Of a DNA stretch of 64,000 bases, positions 1-11,300 are shown in pieces. The stretch's first letter is position 1. Every line of letters begins with the position of its first letter. The position numbers and the translations under genes were made by a program. The DNA lies in assembly GCA_030549775.1 (NCBI GenBank), contig CM060181.1, positions 50,226,218 through 50,290,217 on the forward strand, read 5' to 3'. Under the pieces are notes generated by a model. That model was not told the origin of the DNA and did not search any database. It worked only from the letters and a program-made list of their open reading frames with translations. Source of the stretch: Tamarix chinensis (taxonomy: Eukaryota > Streptophyta > Magnoliopsida > Caryophyllales > Tamaricaceae).

Positions 1-303
1 ACTGCCTTTATTACTAGAGTTGCTTTATCACCATACACTAGCATATCTATTTCTTTGATGTTGCTTTATGGGGATATATTGGATTGCACTAGGCTATACT
101 CAAATATAACCTTAGAGATAGGTGGGTTAGATTCCTGGTGGATCTGGTTGAGATAGACCTTTAGAAATTTGATGTTATCTTGGGAATGGATATGTTAGGA
201 AGAGATTAAGCGGTGATACACTACGTTTAGGAGTAAGTTGTGTTACGTAGACCTTAGGGTGTTAGGGTATCTTATAAGAGATGAAGCCTATGCCTATGAT
301 GAA
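1..303 (+). pseudogene. Ty3/Gypsy aspartic protease relic (element R1, pol upstream part)
   Basis: With stops ignored, the translation follows the C-terminal half of a chromovirus (Tekay/Del-like) aspartic protease, including a recognisable VILGMDMLGRD segment near 165-210. The active-site part lies before the window or is lost. In-frame stops make it non-functional. Reading continues at 8555 with the RT of the same element, so LTRs A and B split one pol gene. The similar stretch on the minus strand at 43596-43808 (element R2) supports the call. Confidence 0.75.
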
Positions 304-489
304 GTATCTGTAATACCCCAAAAATTTTAAAATCTAGAATTTAATAAATAACTCTTATTTGGGATAATTAACTTTTAAATTTATTTGATTTAATTATTTT
401 GTGGATTTTGAGTATATAAAAATGGATATGAACATTTAATAAATTAAAATAAATATTTTATTATTTTATCATACTTACTTTATTTAAAT

Positions 490-1400
490 AATTTTCCAAA
501 CTCCACGGTAGTCTCCTGCACCGCTGCCTACCACCATCTGCCTCCTCTCTATAACCTACTCTTTCTCCCTCTCTCTCCTCTGTCCTTTTCTTCCCATTTT
601 TGGACCAAACATGACCTATAACCCTAGCCCTGCATGCCTTCCATTCTTCCTTCTCCCTATCCCTACAACCGCCACCCTACCACCTGCCACCACAACCACC
701 TAGCTAGCGACTTATCTTCCCTCCAGTCCCTCTCCTTTTTATTCTTCTCTCCTACTTTATTTCTACTCTATCCAAGCCCTTTTTTTCCATCCCTCGACCC
801 CCATTCTCCCTTCTTCTCCTCTCCTTTTCTTCCTCTATTTTTGCTCCGCCACCCTTGACTGTCAATTCCACACCCCTACCAACCATCTACACCACCTCCT
901 ATCACCCCTTACTACTACCCTACACCACCAAGCCACCCCTCAAGCCCCTACAACCACCCTTCTTCCCCTTCCTTTTCTTTTCCCCCTTTTTAGCCTCTAC
1001 CCTGCAACTCCACCGTCCGCCGTCGTTCTGCTGCTTTTGCTACCTCCTAAGCCACCAATCTACTCCCTGTAACCTGCTCTACCACTAATCTTCCTTTAGT
1101 CGAAACCTAGCCCTACAACCCCTCATTTTCCTTCTTCCTTTCACTTCCTTCTTCTCCACTGCCACCCCTACAACCCACTTCACTGTCCTTAGCAGCTGCC
1201 TGCACCACCCTTGGCTGCCAATAATCCATCCCTGACCACCACCTACACCTCCAATCCACCCCTACATCCAACCCTTACCTTAACTTCCCTCCTTTTGCCC
1301 TCCTTCTAGCCCCCAAAACCCCAACCCGAACCAACACTCCTCCCTTCTCCTATTGCCTCCTTCAACCCTTTTCCTCCTTCATTTATGCATCCAGCTTGCG
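490..1400 (+). other. C-rich/pyrimidine-rich core of LTR A
   Basis: Low-complexity CCACC- and CTTCC-rich sequence gives short Pro/Ser/Leu-rich open frames, none resembling a protein family. Equivalent blocks occur at the same relative place in LTRs B, C, E, F, R1 and, inverted, D, I and R2. I read it as LTR promoter or leader sequence rather than coding DNA; promoter activity is an inference. Confidence 0.6.
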
Positions 1401-2039
1401 CTGCATGAGCAGAGTGAGTCTTACCCTAATTTTAGCCTAAACTTAATCAATTTTAAGGTATAAAAATATTTGGTGCATTGTATATTAATTAAGATTTTGA
1501 TATAAAAATTATTCCTTTGATTTTTCCTACTTCTATTATGCTAATTTTTTATATTGTTTTAGGGATTGATTTTTACTAATTAAATATTGAATCCTTAACT
1601 AGGGTACCGATAAAGTTTGATGTTTGTGGAAAATAAGGTAACCATTAAACCTTACTTAAACTTATGGATATACATATGCTAGTATATTAGGGATTTTAAT
1701 ATGTTTATATGCATAATATATGTTATTGAGTATATGGTATTTAGTGACATGTGTTGAGTGATAAAAAGGAAGGCATATTAATTTATGTGTCATGTGTATA
1801 AATAATTCTTAAGGAAGGAGCTTTGTTGTTAATAAAATTGTTAAGTGCTTATGTATGATATGTTATGCTAATGTAGCCATTGCTGTATAAATATTGTTAT
1901 TATGGGCCCTAGGGGCATTTAGTAATATTTCTTAAGTAAGAGTGTGGCCTAAATAAGTGTAGGTGCTTATGTGCATTAAAGTTAAATAATAATAGTTGGT
2001 GGAGTTAGGTGATGGGTATGGAGCAATAATATTAATATT

Positions 2040-2930
2040 TTATGTAGAGAGGGTATTTTGATAAAAGTGGTATAATAAGGGGAAAATGGTAAATTATAAG
2101 AGTAAATGGGGTAAAATAGTAAATAGACAAGTAAGAAGGGCACTTTAGTAATTTTACATGGAAAGGAGATAACTTGATAAATGTTGGGTGTAAGAAAGTA
2201 ATTTGGTGAATTAAATATAATAAAAAGAGTATTTTGGTAATTATGTAAAGTAAAAAGGGTAAAATGACAATTTGGTATAAAGGAAGGGTATTTTGGTAAT
2301 TATAATAACGAATAAGGGCAATTTGGTAATTATAATAATGAAGAGGGGGAAATGGTAATTATAATAATAAAGAAGGATAATTTGGTAATTTAACCAACAA
2401 AAGGGCAATTTGGTAATTATAATAACGAAGAAGGGTAATTTGGTAATTTAACCAGTAAAAAAGACAATTTGGTAACTATAATAACGAAGAAGGACAATTT
2501 GGTAATTTAACCAACAAAAAGGGCAATTTGGTAATTATAATAATGATGAAGGGTAATTTGGTAATCTAACTAATCAAATGAGAAATCTGACAAGTGTAAC
2601 GGTATGAAGGGTGATTTGGTAACTTAATAAGCCTAAGGGGCCATTTGGTAATTGAGATAAGTATAAAGGATAATATGGTAATTTAACCCACGAGAAGGGT
2701 AAATTGGTAAATTAACAAGTATGAGGGGGTAAAGTTGATGTTTTAATAAGTATGGAGGATCATTTAGTATTCTAACACAAGTAAGAGGCAATTTAGTAAT
2801 TATGCAACATGGAGGTTAATATGGTAATTTGGCAATTATAAAGGGATGACTTGGTAATTTTGCAGACAAGGGGTATTTCAGTAATTATGTAAGGATGGTG
2901 GGATAAATCAGTAACTTGTGTTTAACATGT
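2040..2930 (+). repeat. Minisatellite in LTR A, ~27-31-bp unit
   Basis: Many degenerate copies of a unit with the core GGGCAATTTGGTAATT, followed by variable AT-rich sequence (ATAATAACGAAGAA or AACCAACAAAA). The central part (about 2280-2560) is the most regular. The same core appears in reverse complement in the ~146-bp repeat of LTR I (38590-39440), so one ancestral motif has been amplified with two different periods. Confidence 0.8.
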
Positions 2931-3324
2931 AAATGTATTGAATGAGTTTCATAATAAGACATAAGTAACATTGAATAATAAGATAAGGGCATTTGATAAG
3001 TTAGTGAGTATTACAAGAACTTGGCATAGCCTAGGGTTAGATAGATAATTAAGGGGGTGATATAGTGTTATATCATAATTATGCAAGGGGTGCCTAGTTA
3101 TTAAGTGTGCATGGAAATGTGTTTTAGATATGTTTAAAGTACGTGTTAGGGTTTTGTGTATGCCATGATCCTTAATATGGAATGCTTAACTCTATTGCTA
3201 GTATATCTTTGTGTCTCTAGATTTGTGACCTTTCCCTCTTCCCCTGAATTGAATAAATGGACCTGTTGAATAAGAAATAAATCAATTATTAACTACATAA
3301 AGTAAATATTATTGATTCGAACCT

Positions 3325-3672
3325 AGACTGATCCACCGGCAACAATAGTGGCCAGGCACAAGATGTCCTAGAGATCGGTCCACCGACAAATAATAGTGGT
3401 TAGGTGCATTCTGCCCTATATGTTTCCAGTCTAGCAGTTATAATAGTAGGGGATCTCAAGCTCAATAAACCAAACATTGGATATTATTAAAGTATGGGAA
3501 GACACTAACCACTTATAATGAGACACCATATGAGTCAAGGCTAGATTGATCCCTAAGCGAATAATAGTGGTCGGGTGCATGGAGCCCTGGAGACCGGTCC
3601 ACAAGAGAATAATAGTGGTCAGGTGCAATTTTCCCTGTATGTTTCTGGTCCACTGGATATAATAGTGGGGTT
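3325..3672 (+). repeat. CCGGT-type array in LTR A
   Basis: About five units with the core GATCCACCGGCAACAATAG, followed by GTGG and a short GGTGCAT-CTGCCCTA-like spacer. The units fall in two clusters separated by sequence carrying the ACTCATATGG-like element. Related arrays occur in B, C, D, F, I and the R2 LTR at the same relative position. Confidence 0.8.
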
Positions 3673-5220
3673 CCGACACTCACTTGGATATAATTTGAAA
3701 GACGATGATTGAATAATAATTGATTAATGGCTTAAGACCAAAAGTATTGATTTCATGTTATGATCTATTGATATGACCTGAGTTGGTTTTAGTGCTTGTC
3801 CTTGATTGGGGTACATGATGGATTTGTTATGTACATGGATCTTGTGTTATGCATGTCCTATTATATAAGGTGTTGCCTTGTGTAGTAGTTCGTATGTTAT
3901 CATCCTATATAGTTCATGTATTATGTGTTGCATACAAGCCTGCCTTTCGGTGTGGTTTACAAGGTTACTCAGTACCATAGTACTAAAAGGTTCCCTTCGT
4001 GGGCCCTTGCCTATTCAATGGGCAGTGTCCCTTGTAGGTCCATTGCATATGCTACTCAAGTGAACAACGAGAAAGAGAGTAAGGATTATTCAGGAAAACT
4101 TTTAGGGTTTCTCTTCCACCTTTTAATTCCTTGGTAACTGATTTTATTCCTGTAACCACCATTGGCGGGTTCTATTCTTGTACAAAACTATTTGCGCTAC
4201 TCTAATTTTAAATAAAGTTTGAATTTGAGCAAATTATATTTTATTATTTTAGCCTTAGCACTTGGTATTGGAACGGTAGGAGAAAATCGGTATGGTACTA
4301 AGTATGGCAGTAATATCCCCAAAATTCATGATTTTTTATTCCACTAAATTTTAAATAAAATAAAAATTTTCAATAGTAAATTTTGGGGGTGCTACTGAAA
4401 TGCCTCGAAATTTTCTAATTTTAAAGATTATATTTAAATAAGGTTTTATTTGAAAATTTAATTTAATAAATTATTTTTACTAAAATAAAAGGAAATTTAT
4501 TAGGGCAAATTAATAAGAAATTTTATAAATAGGTTAAGTAAAGGAAATTTGGGTATATTATCTAAGTAAAGATTTTAATTTGGGAATTTATTTAAATAAA
4601 TTAGTTTATTCAAATTAAGAAAGAGAAAATAGTTTCAAATTAATGTTAATTTTATAAATAATTTAATTAAATAAAATAAGAGTGATTTATTAATTTAAAA
4701 TGGAAATTTTCGAAAATCTTGTGAGAATCCTAATTTAGCCTAAAAAGGAGATTTAAATATTATTTTATTTAAATATTATTATTTTTAAATACTCCAAATA
4801 TTTTAATTTATTTATTTAACCCAAGGTTCCTATATTTCTCTCTTCCTTTTTCCTTTTTTTTTCTTCCTTTTTCTTTCTTTTTCTTTCTTTTCTTTCTTCT
4901 TCTTTTCTTCATTCTTTTTCTTCCCCGATTTGGGCCTGTCGCACCGGCCCAAACCATCCCTTCCTTCCTTCGGCATGGGCCATTTCCCGCGGCCCAAAAT
5001 TTCTCATTTAACCAGCGCCGCGTTTCATCCTCTTATCCATCTAAACTCTTCGTTTTGCTCCATGAGTTAAATACCGTCGCCCGGCCCGGTCTCTTCTTCC
5101 TTTTCTTTCCTTCTTTCTGCGCCAAACCGCTCGGCCCAACCTCTCCCCCATCGTCTTCTTCCTCTTCTTCCCCGATGCCATAACTGCAAGCTCCCCACTT
5201 CCCCCGAAAATGGCGCTGCC

Positions 5221-5397
5221 GGCCACACGTGTCGTGACCGGCCTTTCTCCCGCCCATTTTCTTCCTCTCAACACACTCTTCCATTTGAAATACCCCACTA
5301 ACCTTTTATTCTCCACTCGTGCTCCCAATTACCTCGCGAAAGATCAGGCAAATTTTGAAAATGGGCGGGAGAAAGGCCGGTCACGACACGTGTGGCC
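5221..5397. repeat. Perfect 41-bp inverted repeat with a G-box in LTR B
   Basis: The left arm is 5221-5261 and the right arm 5357-5397, with 95 bp between. By eye all 41 positions pair. Each arm holds ACACGTGTC, which includes the plant G-box core CACGTG, and several intact CpG sites. The repeat lies in the GC-rich core where an LTR promoter would be expected. Perfect pairing is unexpected in an LTR whose target duplication already shows two transitions. A role as a promoter or hairpin is inference. Confidence 0.85.
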
Positions 5398-6417
5398 TGA
5401 AATTGAGCTTCCTTTTTCCCAAAACCCTAAGTACCAGTCTGTGCACCACCTTGACTTTAGACGCCTTGTTCTCCTCTGATAGCCAACCTCGTCGCCTCTT
5501 TTTCATCCCAAACTCTTCCCCGAAACACCATCTAATTAACTAAACTATTTTCAACCTTCGATTCTCCTTGCACAGGCCTCCATAACCATGCAAAGTTTGC
5601 TAGTCATCTCACCAGAATTTTCACCCCGAAACCTTAAACCACCGCCCACCACCATATCCGCCACTTCTACCACCCTCTAAACCACCCAATATCTCCTCCT
5701 AAGTCTCCTCCACCGACCCATAAACTCATTTTATTTTTTCCTTCCCCCTTATTTATTTTTCTTCATGTTCACCCCTCTTAGATCACTTTTCCAGCCACCT
5801 CCGGGAACCACCGCCGGTGCCACCCATCCCCTCCGACTCAAGGTGAAACCCTAGACTTTTTAAACACTTCCTTTCGATTTATTGATAATTATTCTACTTT
5901 TATCCTAATTTTTAATGTTAATTCGATTTTAATTATTATTATTATCAATTGAATCCTAATTGCTAAATTTTGTTGACAGGTTTGGGAGTATTCTTGAGTT
6001 AGATAAATTATTATTCTTGAATTTTGGTTATTTAATGGAATTATTACATGTTTACTATTATTATTAATAATATTATAAATATTATTATTATTAGTGTAAT
6101 TATTTATTTAATATTGTAATTATTTCAGGAGGATTAGAAACCTAAAATTTTAACTAAGTCTCGCACATTTTATTTTTACAACTATTATTAACATTTTTAA
6201 CATTATTACTAATTATATTATTATTATTATCTTTATTAAATTTTATATTATAAGTATATATATATATAATATTAATATCATTATTACATTTTTGAATAGT
6301 GTTATTATTAAATGGAGTGATTGTGAAAGCCACCTTGTAATTTTAAGAATTATGGTATTATTAATATTAATATTCTACTAATAAGAGTATTATTAATAAT
6401 GTTTTACTTATTATTAT

Positions 6418-6461
<44 letters not shown>

Positions 6462-6462
6462 T
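6418..6462. repeat. (TAC)n microsatellite in LTR B
   Basis: About 15 uninterrupted TAC triplets inside a longer zone rich in ATT/TTA triplets (about 5930-6470). LTRs C, F and D (inverted) carry triplet tracts at the same relative position. Confidence 0.95.
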
Positions 6463-6929
6463 TTTGGTGAAGGGTATAAACCCTTATATCACCCCTTTCG
6501 AATGAAAATAATAATTTATTTGTATTTTTAAGTAATATTTTGTATAGTTAATTATTGTGTAGTATTATTTTAATTAAAAACCAAATCTTAGAATAAGTTA
6601 GAGAACAATAAAATTTTATAAGGGAGCCTAATTCTAGTATACTTTTATATAATAGGTGGACCCAGTCAAACCCCTCAAGTGGAATAAGAGCGTGCACCAA
6701 GACCGGTGTCATTTTAGGTAAGGGTTTACTAAGGCAATTTGTGTGTTATATGCATTATGTGTTTCATATGCCATGTATTCTGTGTTTGTTACTATTAATA
6801 ATTTCGTATGTGGCATGATTATAGAATTGAATATGTTGGTATGAATAAATCATGGCATGAAGATTATGTGTATGTTTATGTTGTATGATATGGCCCTAAG
6901 ATATGCATATTAGGATTGTAAAATAATGA

Positions 6930-7350
6930 TGGGGAGTGTAACAATGTGGTGTTAGGGTTGCATGGAAATATATCTACATGGAGTTAGGGTTTGCATGGGA
7001 GCTAGGGTTTGCACATGAATTGGAGTTGCATGGAAGTGTGGCATACGTGGAGCCAGGGTTTGCATATGAATTAGGGTTTGCATAGAAATGTGGTATACGT
7101 AGAGCTAGGGTTTGCATATGAATTGGAGTTGCATAGAAGTGTGGTTTACATGAAACTAGGGTTTGTATGTGGATTAGGGTTTGCTTGGAAATATGTCTAC
7201 GTGGAGTTAGGGTTTGCATGGGAGCTAGGGCTTGCATGGAAGTATGGTACGTGGAGTTAGGGTTTGCATGGAAACTAGGGTTGCATGGAAGTGTGGGTTA
7301 CGATGAGTTAAGGTTTGCGTGGGAACTAGGGTTGCATGGAGTTAGTTATG
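6930..7350 (+). repeat. Minisatellite in LTR B with AGGGTTTGCATGG core
   Basis: Repeated, variable-length units built on AGGGTTTGCATGG, with GTGTGGTATACGTGGAG-like linkers. The unit varies between roughly 30 and 60 bp. LTR C (19430-19960) and LTR D (55640-56130, inverted) have minisatellites with the same core at the same position but different unit lengths. Confidence 0.8.
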
Positions 7351-7440
7351 CATGTCTGGGAAAATTTTTGTGAATGGCAACTGTTGTGATTAAAATACTT
7401 AAGACATTAATCTTTTAAAGTGGAAGATTATTGAGCCGGG

Positions 7441-7790
7441 TCCAGACTGATCCACTGGTCAGGAATAGTGGTTAGGGTTTTACCCTATGTGCGACCGATC
7501 CACCGGTTATAATAGTGGTTAGGACATGAGGTCCTATGTGTGACCGGTCCACCGACAATAATAGTGGGGTGAATCGAGCTCAATAAACACAAACCAGAAT
7601 TTTTAAAGCTCTTAAAAGACATTAATTACTTATAGTGAAAACACCATGCGAGCAGGAACCAGACCGATCCACCGGTCAGGAATAGTGGTTAGGATTTTAC
7701 CCTATATGTGACCGATCCACCGACAATAATAGTGGTTAGGACATGATGTCCTATGTGTGATCGGTCCCTCGGCTATAATAGTGGGGTGTT
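7441..7790 (+). repeat. CCGGT-type array in LTR B
   Basis: Five units of the form GACCGATCCACCGG, a short AT-rich piece, AATAGTGG, then TTAGGRYWTRWNRTCCTATGTG-like spacing. There are two clusters (7441-7570 and 7660-7790), each ending in GGGGT, as in LTR A. Confidence 0.85.
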
Positions 7791-8027
7791 CTTGTTTCTG
7801 CATGGATCTGATAAAAGGCATGGTGTGTATCGACTTTTGATAAAAGAAAGATTAAATGATTAATCTAGACTTTTTTGGGCCTTATATGTGGACTTGTTGA
7901 TTATAAGTTATGGATGTCATTTTATGCTTCTATGTATCACATGTGTAGGTTTGTAAAGGTATGTTGATCATCATCCTACATGAATTAATGTGTTATATGC
8001 CAGCCTTAGTACTCGGTTACTTTACTC

Positions 8028-8536
8028 AGTACGTAGCGTACTGATCACCCTTTTCATGGGTGCTGCTCATTCCCATGAGTAAAAGGCCCGTCTAATTTGT
8101 TGCAGGTAGGAGATACCTACTTTGATGCTATCGATGTCTACGGGACATCAGGAGGGGCAAAGTGATAGGTGGGCTGGATCAATCTTTAGAGTGACGTGGC
8201 CGTTGTCCTTTTTAAATTTATGATTCATATTATCTTTTATTATGTTTGAATTGTCGAAACAATTTTACTAATGTTGTTTAGTTATTATCTGGAAAAACAA
8301 TAGCCGGTATTTCGAATTATGTAAGACTTACCGTACTCTGATTCTCATTTTTATAAATTTGAATTTGTATGGTATTATTAATGGTGTTTTCTTAGCCTTA
8401 GCACTTGGTACCGGAACGGTAAGAGTGAACCGGTTTGGTACTAAGTGTGGTGGTAACATCCCCAGAATTCATGGGTTTTAAATTAAATGTTTTAATTACT
8501 TCTACTTTCAAAAAAAAATAATAGTGAATTTTGGGG
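8028..8536 (+). other. Series of conserved palindromes at the 3' end of LTR B
   Basis: Four inverted repeats in order: AGTACG-TAG-CGTACT (8028-8042); CATGGG...CCCATG (8055-8077); a 19-bp imperfect pair with arms 8402-8420 and 8429-8447; and CCCCAGAATTCA (8460-8471) with TGAATTTTGGGG (8525-8536). Counterparts occur in LTRs A, C, D, F and I. They may fold in RNA or act as paired protein-binding sites; the sequence does not say which. Confidence 0.7.
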
Positions 8537-8554
8537 TGTTACAGTTATAGTATC

Positions 8555-9330
8555 TTCCCATATGTTGTATTCATTGGTGTAGAGGGGTTACTTTATATAT
8601 TTATGAGGAGTTCAAGAGGTGAATAGGAGTGTGTTGGCATTGGAGGATATTCTCATTTTTTAAGAGTTTCCTAACGTGTTCCTAGAGGAGATTCCAAGTA
8701 TGCCATTGGTATATGAGATTGAATTCACTATTAGGAGCGGAAATTGAAGGCACCTTATTGGATGGAACTAGTAGATTTAAGGGATTTGAAGACTCAACTA
8801 GAGGAGTTATTAGAGCACAGGTATATTTGTCCAAGTGTGTTTCCATGGGGAGTATTGATTTTTTTTGTGAAGAATAAGGATGTGAGCATTTATCTGTGTA
8901 TAGATTATCAAGGTCTAAACCATTTGATGGTGAAGAACTACTATCCACTTCTGACGATTACTAATCTATTTGACTAGCTTTGGGGTGCCTCAATTTTCTT
9001 GAAGATCAAATTTAGGTCATATTATCATCAGCTACACATCATTGAGGCAAACATCATGAAGACTCCCTTTAGGCTACAGTATTGGCATTTTGAATACACA
9101 ACAATGCCTCTTAGGCTCATCAATGCATTTGTCATATTTATGGACTTGATGAAGCAGATTTTTCAACAATTCCTTGATCAGTTTGTGGTAGTCTTCATTG
9201 ACGATACTTTAGTATACTCTTGGAGTGGAGAGGAGCATGAGGAGAACCTATGTGTGATTTTTTCACTCTTTAGAGAGAACCAATTGTATATCAAACTCTA
9301 TAAGTGTGAGTTTTATCTTTGAGATGTTAC
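8555..9330 (+). pseudogene. Reverse transcriptase relic of element R1 (Tekay-like chromovirus)
   Basis: This resumes the pol gene split by LTRs A and B. Translated pieces follow the gypsy RT in order: APYWMELVDLRDLKTQLEEL (~8747-8806), a CIDYQGLN motif (8897-8920), KIKFRSYYHQL (~9002-9034), MKTPFRLQYWHFEYTTMP (~9056-9109), and the catalytic block VVVFIDDTLVYS (~9187-9222), where FIDD corresponds to the F-x-D-D active site. Stops break the frame (for example just after 8977 and 9322). Many changes look like C-to-T or G-to-A decay. The product would have copied element RNA to DNA; this copy cannot. Confidence 0.9.
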
Positions 9331-10015
9331 ATTTTTGGGTCACATGGAGTCAATGGGAGGAGTCATCATGGATTCAACGAAGATTTTACCAGTGACTGAG
9401 TGGAATGCACCCACTAGCCTCCCTAAGTTTTGTATTTTCCTAGGTTTGGTTGGGCACTATAGACACTTTATAAGGAATTCTCAAAGGTAGCTCATCCCTT
9501 GATGAACCTCTTGAAGAAGACAACCAGATGTTAGTGTAATGAGACATGTGAGGGAGTATTTTAGAAGTTAAAGTGGTGTTTAACTACAAACTAGTTTTAA
9601 CTCTACCATTATGATCAAATAGGTTTGAGGTACATAGTGATGCATCAAAGCATAGGCTAGGTTGTGTATTGATTCATCATGATAATATAGTGGCTTATGC
9701 TTTTTGTTAATTGAAACAACATGAGAAGAACTACTCGACACAGACTTGGAGTTGGCAACAATCATCTTCACGTTGAAGATTTTGAGGCATTATTTGCATG
9801 GACTTAGTGCAACTTCTTCATCGGCCATAAGAGCCTCAAGCATATATATTCACTCAAAAGGATTTGAATTTGAGGTAGAGAAGATGGCTAGAGTTGGTGA
9901 AGACTATGATATTAAGTTGGCCTGCCATAAGGGTAAGGCTAACATCTTAGTAGATGCCTTGAGTAGGAAACTATCACAATCCTTGAGTGCTTTTGTGGTG
10001 TCGAATTAGTTTCTT
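9331..10015 (+). pseudogene. RT thumb/RNase H relic of element R1
   Basis: After the RT, the reading shows TFLGHMESMGG (near 9331) and a FVIFLGLVGHYRHF-like connection region. Then comes an RNase H-like part with SDAS at about 9636-9647 (the catalytic Asp position) and AYAF near 9694. The end KANILVDALSRKLS lies at about 9934-9975, close to the usual A-D-A-L-S-R end of the gypsy RNase H domain. Several stops and frame changes are present, so it is a dead copy. Order and spacing match the chromovirus pol. Confidence 0.82.
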
Positions 10016-10059
10016 GAGGAGCTCAAAGAGGTGGATTTTTGGAGGTTTATATGATTGCT

Positions 10060-11300
10060 TTAGTGATTAGAATGATGATTTTTTATGAGATCAAAATGGG
10101 ATTACTTGGGGGTGCTAAGCTTGAGAGGATTTAGTAGAAGATTCAAGACGGTCAAGCTGAGGGTTTCCTGATTTATGAGGATGGTAACATTTGCTACAAG
10201 GTTCATTGATGTGTAACCCAAAGTTATGCTAACCTAAAGTGCCAAATATTAGAAGAGGGGCACTATACTTTGTATTATGTCCACCAAGGAGGAGATGAGT
10301 TGTATAAGGACCTCAAGAGGCTCTACTAAGGTAGAAGAATTAGTGTCGAGATGTTTGATTTGTCAGAAGGTAAAGATTGAGCACTAGAGGCATGTAGGGT
10401 TGGTCCAACCATTAGACATTTTGAGGTGGAAATGGGACTCCTTCTTAATGGATTTTGTGAATGGACGATCAAGGACCCATAGCGATGCAACATGATCTGG
10501 GTTATCATTTATAGGTTAACCAAGCCACTAGTGTTTATGTCAATGAAATTGGCTTGGAGTATGGATTAACCGATCGATGATTATATGAGGTTTATGGTGA
10601 GTATGAACGGTACCCCTACCAACATAGTCACTGATTAAGATTTGAAAACCCTTTTGCACTTTTGGGAAAAGTTATAGGAGGATATGGACACAAAATTGAG
10701 GTTGAGTAAAACCTTCAATAGATGGGTAGACTGAGAGTATGCTTCAAACACTCATTGATATGCTTCAAGCTTTTGTTTTGGACTTTGAGGTAGTTAGGAG
10801 GAGCATCTACATTTTCTTGAGTTCTCATACAATAAAAATTATCATCCTAGCATAGGAATGTCATCCTTTGAGGTACTATATGGACGCAAATTCCAAACAC
10901 CCTTATGTTGGAGCAACATCAGCAGGACTATTATACTTAGACCAGAGATAATTAAGGAGGTGATTCAACAGGTTCAGTTGATCTAGGATAGTATGCGAGC
11001 GACTCTATGTCTTCAAAAGAGCTACTCAGATTAGAGGCTCTTTAGTGATGAATTTGAGCTAGGGAATAGAGTTCTATTGAGGGTTTCACCCACTAAAGGG
11101 GTGAAGAGGTTTAGTTGGAAGGGTAAATTGAGTCTAAGATACATTAGCCTTTATGAGATTCTTGATAGGGTTGGCGAGGTTTCGTATCTCTTAACACTTT
11201 CACCAGAGTTGGTCCAAGTTCATATTATCTTCCACATCTCTCAACTAAGTAAGTACACCACAGATCTATCCCACGTTATTATACTTTATTAAATTGAGCT
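10060..11300 (+). pseudogene. Integrase relic of element R1
   Basis: The zinc-binding part begins near 10258 (HYTLYYVHQGG...DLKRLY), with the expected paired His and a degraded Cys pair near 10350-10370. The catalytic core follows, with recognisable pieces such as MDFVNG near 10447 and FHSFWEK-like sequence near 10658. The C-terminal GPY/F-like region is open at 11077-11292 and reads RVSPTKGVKRFSWKGKLS, then VHIIFHISQLSKY. Numerous stops are present. The enzyme would have joined element DNA to the host; this copy is inactive. Confidence 0.85.

Larger units (their letters stand above)
309..4395 (+). mobile_element. Solo LTR A (Tekay-like, ~4.1 kb), nested in R1 pol
   Basis: It starts TGTAATACCCC at 309 and ends in the family 3' signature (TAGTAAATTTTGGGG then GTGCTAC). 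The last base of the original TTACA end is displaced to 8549 by insertion of LTR B. The target duplication is GTATC at 304-308 and GTATC at 8550-8554, a perfect match. No gag or pol lies between its ends, so it is a solo LTR left by LTR-LTR recombination. In order it holds an AT-rich start, a C-rich block (490-1400), a minisatellite (2040-2930), a CCGGT-type array (3325-3672), a palindrome AGTAC-CATA-GTACT (3971-3984) and the terminal inverted-repeat zone from about 4250. Confidence 0.88.
4396..8543 (+). mobile_element. Solo LTR B (Tekay-like, ~4.15 kb), nested in the end of LTR A
   Basis: It starts TGAAATGCC at 4396 (a mutated TGTAATGCC) and ends GGGGTGTTACA at 8543. The flanks are GCTAC (4391-4395) and GTTAT (8544-8548): a 5-bp target duplication differing by two C/T transitions. 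The single A at 8549 is the missing last base of LTR A and is followed at once by A's own GTATC duplication. B therefore inserted within the last bases of A. The start matches LTR C (16305), so B and C are the same subfamily. No internal coding region remains. Confidence 0.88.
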
